The position numbers and the translations under genes were made by a program. The notes beneath the pieces were generated by a model, which saw only the letters and a program-made list of their open reading frames with translations, was not told the origin of the DNA and ran no database searches. A stretch of 64,000 nucleotides of DNA from Gelatoporia subvermispora B (lineage: Eukaryota > Basidiomycota > Agaricomycetes > Polyporales > Gelatoporiaceae), in NCBI GenBank assembly GCA_000320605.2, contig KB445809.1, positions 1-64,000 on the forward strand, read 5' to 3'. Positions 45,032 through 58,439 of this stretch are shown in pieces. Position 1 is the first letter of the stretch, and each line of letters starts with the position of its first letter.

Positions 45032-47531
45032 GGTGGTGAGGTATCACGGAGGATTGAACCCGGATGAACACCAGAGCAGACGATGAGGAATAGAGCAGAA
45101 GCGGAGCCGTCAAAAACCTCGACGGTGGCACGGTGCGAGGTGGTGGTCGATTGAAGCAGCTCGGATGCGTGCAGGCCAGCGAGTCCGAGCAGTCCGCCGG
45201 AAGTGAAAACGTCTAAAATTCCGCTGAAGGCGGCTGCGCACTGGGTCCCCCTGGGGCAGTACTCTTTCGTGAGGCACACCAAACACAGAAAGGACGAGAA
45301 GCGAGACTAGACACACGAGGAACGGAGGGTGCAGCAGGTGAGGGGAGAGGGCAGGACGAGAATATATTGCATGGGAGGTGCGGGCTAGGGCAGACAGGGT
45401 GCGCAGCAGCCCGGAGGTGTCAGGCTGTCACGACCGTCCGCGTCCCAGGAGTGGCGCAGGCGTGTGTGTGGGGCGGGCAGGGGCGAGTGTATCTCCCACT
45501 ATTTGAGCGCGCGGGGATACCGGCAGCGTCTAACAGGGGGCGTGCGACTGTGACGACGTTAGAGGGGACTTGCCTGGCCTATTGTCCTTTCCGGCCTGGG
45601 CGTACCCCGAGACAGTCGCCGAACGCAGTTCGGGTTCCAAATGGATGGAAGAGCGATGCTAATGGCGGGTTCCGGCGCCCAGCAGAGCAGTGTGGTAGAA
45701 AGGCTGAGAGGGGCGGGGTGGAGCTGAGGTGGTACGTGGGGAGAGATGGTGAGTGCTGGCAAAGAGGAGCCACGCTGCTGCGGGAGGGATATGTTTGGAT
45801 GGTCAGCGGCATCTATCAGCAACCATCTCAATTTTGCTTATCCAGCCATGTCGCATACCTGTCGTTTGGACGTCCCGGTGACCTCTGCTAGGCTTCGATG
45901 AAATTACCTGTTGTTAGCCAACCCGAAGATAGCTAGTGCTAATCCTCCGCGTCGAAACGAGCTGCGCTGGCGGAATCGGGAGCTTTGCTAGCAGTGAAGC
46001 CTAGGTCTGTGCGGGGTATAAGAAAACTGATGATGATCTTCCTGATGCTCTCAGCTTAGCTCGTTCTCTGATTCGCGGCCAGAAGGAGTAGCGGAGTTCC
46101 GCCCGCCAATGAAATGCCTCCGCTGGCTCTTCGAAGCTCCCCGTTTGATTCCGATGTGCGAAACGACGGATCCGGTGCGTGATGATGCTAAACGAGGCGA
46201 GGGGGCTTGGTGGCGCCGGCTAGCTGCGGCAGAGGCGCCCGTACAGCGCACAGGCAATTCGGGAGCTGTCTTTTCTTACCCTTGCTCCGAACATCGATTA
46301 GACCTCGAAGTTGCATTTGCACGTTCTGGTGCACCCTGGTGACCTCGAAATGGCCCCATGATGAACTGCGCAGACGATATTTGCCACGGCCACCATCACA
46401 TTCATGTCCCGCGCAGCGTCGGTGACCACCGGGTCGCACGAATGATACATGCAGCTGCCTGCAGCATGATTGACACCTTTATCTCCCACGAAATATGTTC
46501 GACGCCATGGACACCAACTGCGCATAGGGTGCATGCAATATGTCATCATCTCATCGCCACCTACTTCGAGGCAACCCTGCAGGCCCTCGGATCCATCGCG
46601 CGGCATCGACTGCCATCGCGCAAGGAATTGTATCCTGCACTCTATCGTTCACCTCATCTTCCGAGGTTCATCTGTCTGCCGTCCTGTTCATACCAACTTA
46701 TCTCTATCTGTATATTGGCTGATGCTTGGCTACCCGAGCGTTGGGCAGAGTCGGCATTTATTCCTCCATCCATCCCTATGCTCTCCTAGAATTCAGACGA
46801 GATGATTAAACATGGGCATGTCCGCCTTATTCGGCGGAACCCATACCAAGCGTGTCGCCGAACTCCTGAGCGCCTGAGCGCCGGACATCTGTGAGTCTCG
46901 ACCCGCATCTGACGCCATCTTGACCGTCAGCTCTATATGCACAGGCCAATTTATGTATCACTTCGTGATACTCCTGCCGACCTGCGTATCTGCTCATGAA
47001 TCACTATGATTTAGTCGCTGAGGATATATGTTGTCACCAAGAGTCAGTCCAAGCGCAGACGTCACCGACTATCAGGACAAGTGTGTCTTGACTTACAGTT
47101 GTACCAGAATTTCATTAATGTGGGTTCCAGAACACTTTCCCTGAGACATCGGGTGACCACACGCGCTCCACCAGCCATCCAGATGTCATCGACATCAGTG
47201 CCTAAAGCATGGTACTACCTAGTGATGCTGCCCCACGCAATCGAATTCAATATACCGCGGCTCGCACAATGAATGGACGTCTGTTTAGGGTGCTCGCCCG
47301 ACGCTACTGCGTCTCATACGTTCACTCTTTCGCTCGGATTATACTATTGCTCAAGGTTTCGTCCTCTCAATGTGAGCACCACAGTACGGCGAACGTCATG
47401 AGGCGGCCAGAGTGATCGAACGTAGTCACGTGTAAAGCAACGTGCCCTTCATTGCGCGTCGGCCACACTCATTGATGTTCGTGTCATTCACGCATATGCA
47501 ACTGGTCACAAACGTACTATCGTATTCTGTC
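45032..47531. other. No supported gene
   Basis: Open frames at 45367-45891, 46358-46789 and 46470-46805 overlap others on both strands and carry no recognisable motif. 45300-45750 is noticeably GC- and purine-rich. The first few hundred bases hold the promoter of the single-pass membrane protein gene. Confidence 0.4.
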
Positions 47532-49100
47532 ATGTCTTTCCCTGACGTTTTCACTTCATCCATCAAAGAACAGTTTCGCGAACAGTATATAAAGGGCCCC
47601 GATAGGACGGCGACATGCTTCCAGTGCTCCGTCAGGAGGCCACAAGGCGCTCAACCGTTCAAAGTCTGCTCTGTATGCAGGAGACCATCCTATTGCGTAC
47701 GTACATCGCTTTAATGCCTCTACCTTCAACTTGATATTGTACTACGTCAGACCAAGGATTGTCAGAAGAAGCACTGGAAGGTCCACAAGGCCTTCTGCAG
47801 GCCACCGGGCCCAGTCACAGACGCGTCGGCGCAGAGATTTGACCTCGAAGCTCTGCAAAACAGAAGCACGACTATCACGCTAAGAGAGCGAGATCCGAAC
47901 ATCTCTACCGAAGGTCATGAGGGTTTCATCACTACTAGTATCCCGCCCGCCCCTCTGGGCCCTCGGTACGGCGACCCTGACGGCGTAACGTAGTGTCCTC
48001 TGGGCTGCGATGAAAGAGGCCATACTCTCTCAGTCAGGAGTCCCTGGGCACGTCCCCGCGCCCAATGAGACGTTACATAGGATCAGCGAGGTCCCCGGCC
48101 GCGGACTGGGCATGTTCGCGCAGCGCAAGCTGGTTTACAGTGATCTGATTTTGCGGAGCGCCCTCTGCTCGTCGCGTCTGCATGGTTCACGGTTCCCGCT
48201 CCTCCGACCGAAACCGGAGAGCCGAGTCAGGAATGGGCTCACATGGTATGGGAAGACGTCCTGAAGGTGCCGATTGAACGCATGTCAGCTGAGGATCAGA
48301 ACGCGTTTCGCTCGTTGGCCAACTCGCATCTGCACGACGGCTCGCCGCCGCTTCCGGGAATTACGCGGACGAACGGATTCTCAGCATGCGAGGCAATCGG
48401 GCAGGTCTTTGAGCTGGACGACGACAATATCGAACACCGCTTCACTGCCGTCGAGAAGGTCCTCTCGCGGATCAATCACAGGTATTGTATACGCCTCCTC
48501 TGTACGCTGGAGTCAAGCTCATTCATCACTTTTTCAGTAAGCTGCATGCCGAATGCGACAGTCGTGATGGAACCTCACTCGCGGTCTCTGCAACTCATCG
48601 CGATTCGTTCCATAGAACCCGGAGAAGAGATCACGGTGGCCTATTGCGACATGCTCGACAACCACGTGGAGCGGCAGAGGCAGCTTGCACCCTATGGCAT
48701 TGTCTGCGACTATCCTGCCTGCGCCAACCCTGAAAAATCCGACAAACGCCGCCACCGTATCCGTGCATTGAGCGAGTATCTCAGTGAAGAGAAGTTCGAC
48801 GAATGGATCGCAAACCCGTACCTGCCTGAGGACTATCTCACCAAGCCTACCGAAGGACTCAGGGATCTCGTCTTTGCGGAAGGCGTGCAGAAGTTGGCTA
48901 AGACGGCAACCGCTATGGGCCTCATCAAGACGGTTCTGCGGCTTGTGGATGCGTACCACATGACGCTCATGGTGGGATTTGGCGTTACCTCCCCGGAACT
49001 GGCCCTCAAAACAGTAGACCTTGCAATTCTTCATCTGAAGCATCCCGCGAGAGGTCAAGGCGGTGCTAGCTCACATAACACTCAGAAGCGCCATAGTTAA
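47532..49100 (+). pseudogene. SET-MYND protein with stop and frameshifts
   Basis: Exon 1 (47532-47696) has an intact MYND half, TATCFQCSVRRPQGAQPF then VCSVCRRPSYC. After a 54-nt intron, exon 2 starts at 47751 with TKDCQKKHWKVHKAFC. In the pre-SET region the frame meets TAG at 47991-47993 after DPDGVT, where the intact gene reads a glutamate. The homologous sequence resumes in another frame (AMKEAILSQSG, VPGRGLGMFAQR), and a second frame change falls near 48147-48154, before AERPLLVASAWF. The remainder is well preserved: RINH | SCMPNATVVM over an intron at about 48482, GEEITVAYCDML, and a long C-terminal domain to 49100. Three lesions within about 170 bp suggest recent decay or local sequence error. 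Without them it would be a normal SMYD-like protein. Confidence 0.75.
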
Positions 49101-49921
49101 TGTCGAGTATCCTGGATGACGATGAGTTTCGATGACACTTTCGCCATATTCCCGAACCGCGTGACATGTCAATGTGGTCTGTATCAGACAGTTTGCAACA
49201 TGTAGATTATGTGCAGGAATGTTGAAGCTCTACATGCTATCCGTCTCGCGATGCGATTCATGGCCTTGGCGTATTGTGCTCGCAAGTGACTAGTGACCTC
49301 TGGGTCTGATGCGGACGAACAAGGTTCGGCGATACAGGCAATCATAGTTGTTCTGACGGGGGAAGTATTCCATGTCGGAATAAATAAACAAGTCGAATGA
49401 CAGATTTCGAGCGTGGCATCTGTGTCGAAAATCCGAAGTCCCATTGATGATGTGCCGACTCTAGGCTGCGAATCCCGGACGACAGCTTGCACCATCTCTT
49501 GACCTTAGTATACCTTGATCCTGACCCTTCTCAAACATTTCATCAGTGTCTCACAGCGTAACTCTGCATAGTCAATGATATGTTAGGATTAAAGGGTTGT
49601 CGTCATATGCTCCCACACCGTCTCGGATCTGACGCAAACTTCGCCAAGGACCATTCATCCACAGGGCCAACGCTCGACGCCACCTGCTATTCTTCGCCGA
49701 GGTTCGACACATCATTCCGGTTTAGTGAATAGTCTCGTTATTTGAGATTTGAATCCGAATATATATGTAGACACCATCCTTTCCCGTACGTCTATCAGAA
49801 ACACGAACCCCGAACCCATTGATGACTAGTTTAGCAATCCATACAAAGAGGCGATGTTTGTACTGCAGGACTGATAATAATGACAAATCCCATCTTCGAG
49901 AATGGCAGTCCTAACCCCTGC
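49101..49921. other. Intergenic region
   Basis: No supported coding segment; the minus-strand frame at 49184-49495 has no recognisable motif. The two flanking genes converge here. Confidence 0.5.
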
Positions 49922-51654
49922 CTAGCATACATTCATTGCGTGTCCAGCAACTCCTAAGGAATCCGCGCTGAATTTGGTTTCTGCTGAGCTGTTCAACTCG
50001 CTCTTCAAACATCCGGAGCTGTCATCTACATCCTCCACGTTGTCGAAGGGCTCAAAATCAAAGTCGAGGTTCCCGCCTATACTTCCAATGACTGATGCGA
50101 ACCTGAGAGTTGCTTGGGGGTCATCGCTGGATTCGCGGCTGTAATCGTCCGTCTGCTTGTGAGTAACCTCACGAAGGTTGAGCAGGAAGTGAGTAACGAT
50201 AACGGACGAGAGCCTGGTAATGTTACTTTTGAGCGTAAGGTTTGTCAACAGGCCGCTAAGCTCCTTACGGGATCGTAAAGACACTGGCATATACGAATAT
50301 CTGGAGAGTTATACGAGTGAGCTCTCAAGGATTAAGAAACTACGTCCTCCCCACGTTTGTCATGATGCCAAGCATCTGGAGAACATTCAAAACAAGAAGG
50401 ATACTATAGATAGATACAAAAACAGTGTTGTTAAGAGGAACATCGCTTGCGAGAAATAATTCACCGACATGAAATAAAATGTGCCTGAGGCAAATCCAGG
50501 TTTACAGCAGCTCTCAATCCGAAGGAGGAAAACGTACCGTCACGTAGTAGGAGCGTTATGAGCGGACTTGGAATTCCTGCTCTAGTTAGATCCCGCTTGA
50601 TCGAGTATGTCTTGTACCAAGTGGTGATTAATACGAGGATGTCGGCTGCAATCACGCATGTTCGTGTACTGATCGCCACTGGTGAGCAGTTAGCACTTCT
50701 CTTCGCTTTCTACGAGATGTAAGTGGCACACGTCTAGTTCGAGGACAGTGTTAGTTGAACTTCACACACATATGTTCGATAGAACGCACTTGCTATTAGT
50801 GGCGAGTGAGAGATTTTGGTAGCCAGTCGCACATTCAAGACCGCCTTGGAATGCTGGAGCAAGAACGTAGAACGTGTATGCAAACCATAGACACTGGAGA
50901 GTAGATCCGAAGCGAACACCAGCATTAGCATTGCTGGACAGATATGATTGCCAATACACTTACTGTGTTCACCCCCACAGGAACCAAGTTCAACACAAGC
51001 CCGGCCAGTGCAAGAAGCGAGCTCCCTTGACTCATCATGTATATCCGGGTTGAGGAGAAAACTAATTTGCATTGTCTGAGCACTGGATTATAGCATCCGT
51101 TTGGGTACTTGCCTGCCCACAGAATGAACAGGATGATTTGGATAATTTCCAGCCAGTAGTTGAGGCCTTTGCAGCTGCAAAACATCATGTTAACGATCTT
51201 CCTAGGTTTAGTTCAATCGCAGCCATCGTACATCTAGTGATACAGCTCTCAACTGAGGCGACCCCCAAATAAGACCATGTTGCGTACCGAAATTGTTGGC
51301 AATGGCGACATCGCAAGTGTGATACTTGATACCGCCCATAACAAGAGTGTCCATCGATTGAGATGAAACAATATGGTGGCGAAGTTGAACCCTCGGGACC
51401 ATATGAACTCAACCTCCCGTGATACGGTGCACAAATGATTATAGATGACAAGTGCTACAACGAGTATGATATCAATGGTACACTTCAAATTCTAGTATTT
51501 TAGACACGTACCACCAACTGCTATCATACAATAGCTAGCTATAAGACTGAGCAAATGTATTTGAGTTGAGGACTGCTGAACTACAGTGACACACGCACCC
51601 GGATGCCGCTTCAGATATGAATGCAGAGATTTGTTCAGAATATGCAGCAGACAT
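49922..51654 (-). CDS. DUF6533-type multi-pass membrane protein
   Basis: The start at 51654 reads MSAAYSEQISAFISEAASG. An intron removes a stop, giving YCMIAVG, and a 57-nt intron leads into ALVIYNHLCTVSREVEFIW and FNFATILFHLNRW, the DUF6533 signature (YD..L....E...IW ... ILF..NR). Further exons include CKGLNYWLEIIQIILFILW, STRIYMMSQGSSLLALAGLV with LNLVPVGVN, and about 50540-50680 RTCVIAADILVLITTWYKTY with LITLLLRDGTF. The tail ITRLSSVIVTHFLLNLREV ends at 49922 with an acidic C-terminus. All regions of the family are represented in order. DUF6533 proteins are predicted seven-helix membrane proteins of unknown function, abundant in Agaricomycetes. Confidence 0.75.
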
Positions 51655-53654
51655 CTTCCCCTGGTGAACGGACGAAGAGAAGTAGGTATTCTCGATAAGT
51701 GGAAGAAGGACAACAGGTTGGTGGGCCCTTAGTTTCGGGGTATATTCCCTTAGATCCGGTCCTCTTGATATCCGATACTCGGACGGCTGTGTTGAAGTAC
51801 ATTTAGGATAAAGAGGGCGCTCTAGCAGCGCCATACCATCTTCAGGAAGCGAACCAAAGCACGAGGAAGATTTTGCGTTCAGTCAATCGCCTTCTGCTTC
51901 TTGCGGCGTCCGCGGCGTCTCCCATATATTGCCTTGCCTTGCACAAAAACATCAGATGCGTGCCTGGGAGCACCTTGAAAGATCCCTGATAATATCAGTA
52001 GAAGTTTGCCATCTATGTGGCGGATTCAAATGTCACCTTTGACAGATGCTTCTATCTATAGTACGTGTGCAGGCCCTGCCGAGTGGTTCCAGCCTCATTA
52101 CAGCATATCTACAAGTGTGCAGCAAATTGGTGACGATATACAAATGCGGATCTGCCATCAACATGATCTACCCCCAAAAGACTCCCGCTCAGAGCTGTGT
52201 CCTGACGCTAGAAGACATGCCGCCTGTGCAGTTTGAGTTTGGCATGTGCTGAAGATTGTGGGTCCCTCTTCAGCGTCCCCGGTGCTTAGTGTTCAGCCTC
52301 CGCGCTCATTCTTGATGGCATCGGACAATGATCGAGTTCTGGCCGAACCTTATCTATTAATCAGGCTGAACAACGCACCAAGGGAGCGCATTGGTCAGCT
52401 GGTATGCTGTCTGAAGTCCATATGACTTCAAGGTTTGAAAATTGAGACTGACGCTTCTGGTAGGTGCACGGGTACGTATACGTGTTAGTGTGCACGTACC
52501 TGGGGGTATATCCGTGGTATGCCGCCATTTGTGTCACACATTTTGGTGTTCAAGTGACACCCCATAGTCTGTCTGAAAGAAATGTACACATCATTAGATA
52601 TGACACTCATTGAATCACCCATGCCACTAGAGTGTGTCAAGCTCAATCATATCCGATATTATAACGCGTGCATTTGACGATTGTCCGGATTCGTGTGAAC
52701 CGATGTTAATGCTCCATACGCTGGCCTGTAAGTCGTTGCTATGGGGAGGAAAAGTGACAGCTGAAGTGACCAGTACGAATAGAGTGGTGGCCGGCACATG
52801 TGTAATCTGTGTCTTGTCTAGCAGTCTGACGAGGTTGATGGCGGAGCGCTCACGGTGAACGGAGACGGCGTTCACGGTCATCACGCATAATGATAAAAAA
52901 GGCGCCCGAACCATACCGTTCTTCCTCCTCCCGCATACCAGGTTGGCACTATTGCGGCGTCTCTTCCAAGAATTAAACATAACCATAAGCTCCAGAATTT
53001 GCGCAACCGGCGATTCTAGGGTGATTCTGAGGGTACTCAAACCCGGATAGAGCCATGAGGGGTTATAGGCAAACGGCAGGCCTGGTGTAAAACAGCTTTG
53101 CAGTTAGCAACTCCCTGTCTTCTCTCCCACATGCTTCTCATTGAATTAAGTATATTGCACCCTCGCAATCCCACTCATGCGATCCATCTTTTTCAAGAAA
53201 GACGGGTATCTTCACCATGGACATGGTGCGCGCGTGCCATCAGTCGTGAACCAGCGATATGCTCAGCGGCTGGCAGGCTAGCCTTATGCATGTCAGTTGT
53301 CATATGGGGCACGGCGTGCAGCGCTCCTAGGTGTGGTGGTACGAATTCAGTGACAACTAAAAGCGTATCAGGGGCCGGGTTTCGAATCGCAACCTTGACG
53401 AATTGTGCCGCAGCCATGATGTTCATCAGATAATGTATGGACAGTATTGTCGTCGAGCTTGTTAACCAAGACACGTAGGGTATAGCGTGCCTATCACGGC
53501 TTATTGTGTATCTCATGTAGGCCCCTCTCTAGGCCAACAACTCTTTCACGGTTGCATGCGCGACGGTAGACACATGAGACCTGAATTCAGGTTGCTTAGC
53601 TGAGTTACCCTGTTACGATTGTCAGCGATTGCACAGTATATTCTAGGTAAACAC
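51655..53654. other. Mostly non-coding; possible DUF6533-like remnant on the minus strand
   Basis: A minus-strand frame at 52627-53040 contains ILELMVMFNSWKRRRNSANL, which resembles the helix-loop before the LLLRDGT motif of DUF6533 proteins, and PATTLFVLVTSAVTF. Another at 53193-53516 contains AAQFVKVAIRNPAPDTLLVV. No complete gene could be built. A plus-strand frame near 52040-52250 is also open. Treated as possible decayed relatives of the neighbouring DUF6533 gene. Confidence 0.3.
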
Positions 53655-55725
53655 TTACAATTTAGATGCCGTTTGTTGCCACACTGGCTCTGTTGTGCAT
53701 CGCAGCCTGTCGCGACCCGATAGTCTGCTGGGCGCTAATGTCAGCTTAGGGTTCTTGACAGACAGTAATGAGCTAGCCTCGTGCATGACAGGCGCAAATC
53801 GAAGGCTGCTCCCTAACGCGACCACGCTCGGTAGCGTAGATCGCATCTTTTCACGGACATTCAGCCTTTGAGCATGTTAACGATTGCTTGCGTGCAAATA
53901 TGGCGGACACACCCCATCAAGAACGAATTCGTGACCACTGCTGACGTTAGAATTTGCTGACAAAACATATCAAGATCGATCATGCGGGCTTACACTTCGA
54001 CAGTACGAGATAAAAGATAGCATAAATAAGCGTGGTGGAAAACATAATGAGCTGAGGATGTGGGCTCGTGAGTAAATGCGCATATTTCTACACAAGCATT
54101 GTGTATCACCATGACGAGACCCAGGGCCGCGGAGAGCCTACTTCAATCTACTCAGCTCGATCGCGGTGACGTGAACTATCACTTACGGAGTAGGTATTCC
54201 AGTGGTGACGTTGAAGATGATCACCCGCTGGATCATATGGTTTGTTCTGGGAGATATTGTCATCACAGAATGCGTTCAATGTTGAGGTGACTCACGTCGG
54301 TAGACAGTCCCTGGAGGTGAACAGCAGCAGAATGAGCGCAGTGGTGGTGGCGACGTTCGAGGCCATGCCAGTGGCGCCCATGATATAGCAGTAATGCTGT
54401 GACAAATGAGTAATGAAGCTACATCAGGCCAATCAGTCAGACTCACCACAAGGTTGTCATTATGGAGTAATGTTCCGTGGGCTCTTCTATACGGAGTGTG
54501 AACAACAAGGTCCAATGACAAATACTGTCGCGCACACTTCTGAGTAGAAAACTAGATGTAATGAGTCAACTAGCAGAGGACGGCCAGAGGCGTTCCTCAC
54601 GAATTTCCGCCAAAAAGAAGGCAAGACATAGTACTACCTACAAGTTCGTCAAACGCGTGATGTCTGCTGGTAAGTTCGCAAATGGACCACCGCTATAGTG
54701 CTCTCACCAGCGGCGAAACTCGAAACATAGACTGGCCGCCCACTGTATATGATATGAGTACTGTGCGGGTGCTCGCCCATGTATGTACGCACAGATCCAG
54801 ATCTTCCATAGGAAGAATCTGATGGAGCAGGTGAATTTTCTTTAGTTGCGGGATGCACGCATTGTGGGGTGCAGGCAGGCTCACCCTTCAACAAGCAGCA
54901 CATTGGCAGCCTGATGTTAGAATTATTGTCAGATCACCACAAAACCTGTTGATGAATGTTGGCAACTCACGGTGACTGGGATTAAAACCTGTATTTCGGC
55001 AATTCGTTGTCAAACTATGCTCAGACTCTGAATGATCACGATACCTCAACACTCCTATTTATTATTTAGTGTTCATTGAGCTACGCAGGATACAAAAGCA
55101 CTCACCAGACGACGCGGAGCAGGTTCAAAGGATCATTGAACCAGGTGATCAGGTAGGTATAGATTGTGTGCGAGAGGAGGACCTGATGGGTTGTGTCTAA
55201 GAGTCTAGAAAGGCGAGATATGTGAATCCGCGGAGTCCGTCGTATGGCACAGCCAGGGAGATAAAAACAGGTGAAAACCTGACAAATTCTTTAGCGTAGC
55301 AGGCGATCACTACTATCATACAAAGCCTACAAGTATCCGGAGATATACTGTGTCGCTGTAGTGCTGTACAATTGGATGAGGGAATTTCCTCGAAGTCGAG
55401 GCCAGGATATACTGACGGTGTAGTAATGGTAGGCCTGCGCGCAAGTGATGCCCCAGAGTCTGATCGGAAAACGTCAGCGTCCTTGGATATGGCATTGACA
55501 AAGAATCACGTACACTGCAGTCACTCTCATGTGCACGATGTTCGTTAGCCTCGGTAAATAGAGACGAGTATGATATTTCACTTACAATGCACTAATGAGC
55601 ACAACACCAACCTGACCAGATCCGAATTGGCTCCCTGCCGGCATGCATGAGTGACGGTGAAGACGTACGGTATTGTCTATTGGGGGTAGGTCGAGCCTCC
55701 CAGACACGCTAGATGAACAAGACAT
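53655..55725 (-). CDS. DUF6534-type multi-pass membrane protein
   Basis: The start at 55725 gives MSCSSSVSGRLDLPPIDNT followed by a GT donor, the family's standard first exon. Then come LLDTTHQVLLSHTIYTYLIT with WFNDPLNLLRVVW (about 55110-55205), YYCYIMGATGMASNVATTTA with LLLFTSRDCLPT (about 54295-54400), and a tail MRSTLPSVVALGSSLRFAPV to a stop near 53655. It lies opposite in strand to the copies at 28-39 kb but keeps the same exon order. The LFTSRDCLPT block is identical to that of 36965, which suggests a recent common origin. Some introns were not individually resolved. Confidence 0.7.
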
Positions 55726-56485
55726 ATTGAGATAGGCTGCGAGGTAGTACAGGAGTCGCCGTCGAGAGGGTGGTACCCTATCACCGATAGCTAGAGAGGC
55801 GTCCCTATTATAAGACAGCTCACTGATGAGTCTTTACGTAGGCATTCGTTTGAAATTTCTTTGGGAGTGTGAACTGTAACTCCGTTTGCTCTGAACATGC
55901 AACTGGCAGCTGGACATATGGACCGCACCATGTGGCTCGTAGTGAACAAGGCCTCATTGCCTCATGGCCATGTCAGGAGATAATAAGTGATCGGAGGACC
56001 ACCTCTTGATCTCGGTTGTATCATAACTTGAAAGAAGGTCTACCTTGTACGTCTGGGCCAGTGGCACTGAAAGTACTTGAAATATGAGCACAGAAGGGAG
56101 ATCATCCGTGTCGTTGGATAACTTACTCCGGGATGTGGTAAGTGGCATCTGCCCGCTCAATCGTTGGCCCACGCCAGTGTCGTGGAGAAATTGACGTATC
56201 GCGAAATCCAGGTCATGTAAGTAATTCGCATGAACATACCGCTGGGAAGGAAAATGATTGCCGAAGTGAACCATATGGACTGCGATAGTAGGTAGTAGAG
56301 TGGCAGTCCAATCCTTGTCCGAGGCCAACGAGGTCAAGTGCGGAGCGCCGGCAAAGTTGACGGAAATACCGTTCGGAAAGGCGCCCGACTGCTTCCCTCA
56401 GCCTCACTGCAGTTCCGATGATGTGGGAGCATGAAACGCTGAAAGTACTCCCGTATGTCGTGGCTCCCCCATGAACACTTCTCCG
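55726..56485. other. No supported gene
   Basis: A minus-strand frame at 55954-56337 (ATLLPTIAVHMVHFGNHF) is protein-like but matches no family I know. The first part should be the promoter of the DUF6534 gene ending at 55725. Confidence 0.4.
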
Positions 56486-57550
56486 TTAACGGTGACAGCT
56501 TATGGTATACCATTTTGGCCTCAGGGGTAGCTGAGACTGCACACTGTAGAATGAGTTTTGATCAAATTTGAATTCTGACATTGTGCGGAATTCTGACATT
56601 GTGTCATGCCAGCGTCCAATTTCTCGCCTCCGTGAGTTTAACATTTCATCCCAACTAGCTTCCGGCAGACCGAACGATCGCAACATCTCCGATTCCCTTC
56701 AAGCATTCAGAAAGGATTAGGAACATACCGAACGCAGCGGTCTCACGGGCGCGGGCACGGACATCGAAGATCCTAAGCTCGCCGATTGTACAACATGTCG
56801 TCGCCATTGGCCCGTCGTGCCGAATCCAGGACGCAAAAGTCTGTGAGGGATAGATATATTTTGGTGAGATCGGGACAGCTACATGCGCAAGACAATGATG
56901 CCCCGAGCTGCATATATTGGCTGGTGAGGTCGTTGACAGCGATGGAAGTGACGTTGGGCCAAGACGAGGCCATGTTGCCAACGTCTGCCTCAGGGAAGTC
57001 CCAGTGGCCATGATGGGGTTTGACCATAGGCTGTTCTCAGAGACTATCAGGCCGAAGACGCATCACAGAGATTCATATACTTGCCTGGATTATATTACGT
57101 GGCGCTCATCGTTGTCGATGGCCACACCATCCACACTGCGCAGTAACTCTGCTCATCGTGCGACGTACACACTGTTGCATGTCGTAGAAAGCACCCATGC
57201 TGAGGCGCAGATGTTCAAAGAGGAGGTGCGAATAGCGTTGGTAGAGATCTGCGTGTAGAAAAGCACCGGCCATTGATGAAAAGATATCTTTGAACATGGA
57301 ACTCATGACTTACGCGATCACGCTCCGGGTGCCGACCAAGGTGCGCAACGTGAAGCTCAACGAAACAATTCAAGCTAGATGGGGGGAGTGGACTGAGCAT
57401 CAAGATAGGCTGGTAGGAGTTTTGGAGGTAGCAATGCCCCGGTGCGAAGCGAGCATGGGTGTTGGGGGCCTGCGTCCATTCCTTCCATCACGGGGAGAGA
57501 AGACCGAATCCAATGAGAACAACTCCTCAAAAGCAATGCATCCGTGAACA
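56486..57550 (-). pseudogene. F-box/LRR-like protein gene, partial or decayed
   Basis: Minus-strand segments resemble the leucine-rich part and tail of Agaricomycete F-box proteins: ASSWPNVTSIAVNDLTSQYM and CPDLTKIYLSLTDF (about 56850-56970), then GELRIFDVRAR and the tail EASWDEMLNSRRREIGRWHD (about 56590-56660). Upstream pieces near 57215-57400 (LPPSSLNCFVELHVAHLG) could be earlier repeats. They sit in several frames, some possibly joined by introns, and an N-terminal F-box (LPxE..) was not found. The family call is tentative; the gene may be a fragment. Confidence 0.4.
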
Positions 57551-58439
57551 CAGAGGGGAGCTGGATATTGGAAATATGAGACACGATTCGCTACATACGC
57601 ATCGCGCTCTCAGCGTAGCCCTCGGAGCGTGCGAAGCAATGCTATCCAAAGCGCCTACAGCCTTTCCCAGCGGAGTCGGCTGACTGCCAAAGCGCTCTCT
57701 GAGGGGACGCCCAGCAATGCACTTAGTCTACGACGTCTTCCGCGCGGTCTCGTCGAGCGGTCTACTCGCATTCTCTCTAGTTCGCCCGCGAGTACACGTT
57801 CTACTGTAGACAAGACACGGATCTTCGCAATGAATACCGAGCGTATGCTCCGCACGGACATGAGGCGGCAATCCTGCTGCGACATACAGCGGAGACCTCT
57901 GCGCTGGCAGGCCAGCCTCTTTGTCTGGATTGAGTTCTCATATCGGAGCTAGAGACGGTTGTAGGACGTTGGCTGCTTAACAGAACCGGGTAAGCAACGC
58001 TTTCAGGATGCCAAACGGGGTCACGCGCACGGGAAGCTCCTCTTCCGACTCTAGCTCTGTAGCCTTCGTGAATTGCATTGTGTACGTATTTTGTGTTGCC
58101 CGACGTTTGTATCCATGTGTGATATTGTAGTCGAGCAATACAGGTAGACACGATGTGTGTCCAAGACAGTGTGCTGGATGCCCTCTGCACCCGCTTCATG
58201 CCAAGGATTCTTTCTCTGCTGCATGCGAGACGACGTAAACGCCACATCCGAGCTCACGTTCCTCAGCTGTGGAATTATGACATGCCTGTCAGTGACTTCC
58301 TGATGAAGAATGGTAGAAATCTTACGCCTGATAGGACAGTCGTCCCCGCACCTGTGGTGTCATGCATCGTGATCAGTCGCGAGTTGAGACTCTGCTGAGG
58401 GTGGACACGTCAGTTTAGCAGTCTCGCTACAAGTATGGC
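57551..58439. other. No supported gene
   Basis: Overlapping frames on both strands (57629-57952 plus; 57801-58247 and 57655-57885 minus) with biased Arg/Ser composition and no family motif. It might include the lost 5' part of the F-box-like gene. Confidence 0.4.

Noticed and set aside
47585..47600. TATATAAAGG resembling a TATA box
   Set aside because: It lies inside the first coding exon of the SET-MYND copy (codons for QYIKGP) and downstream of its ATG, so it is not a promoter for that gene.
52627..53516. Second DUF6533 gene
   Set aside because: Only isolated helix-like fragments resemble the family; the diagnostic first-exon motif and the LLRDGT block are missing, so it is mentioned only as a possible remnant.
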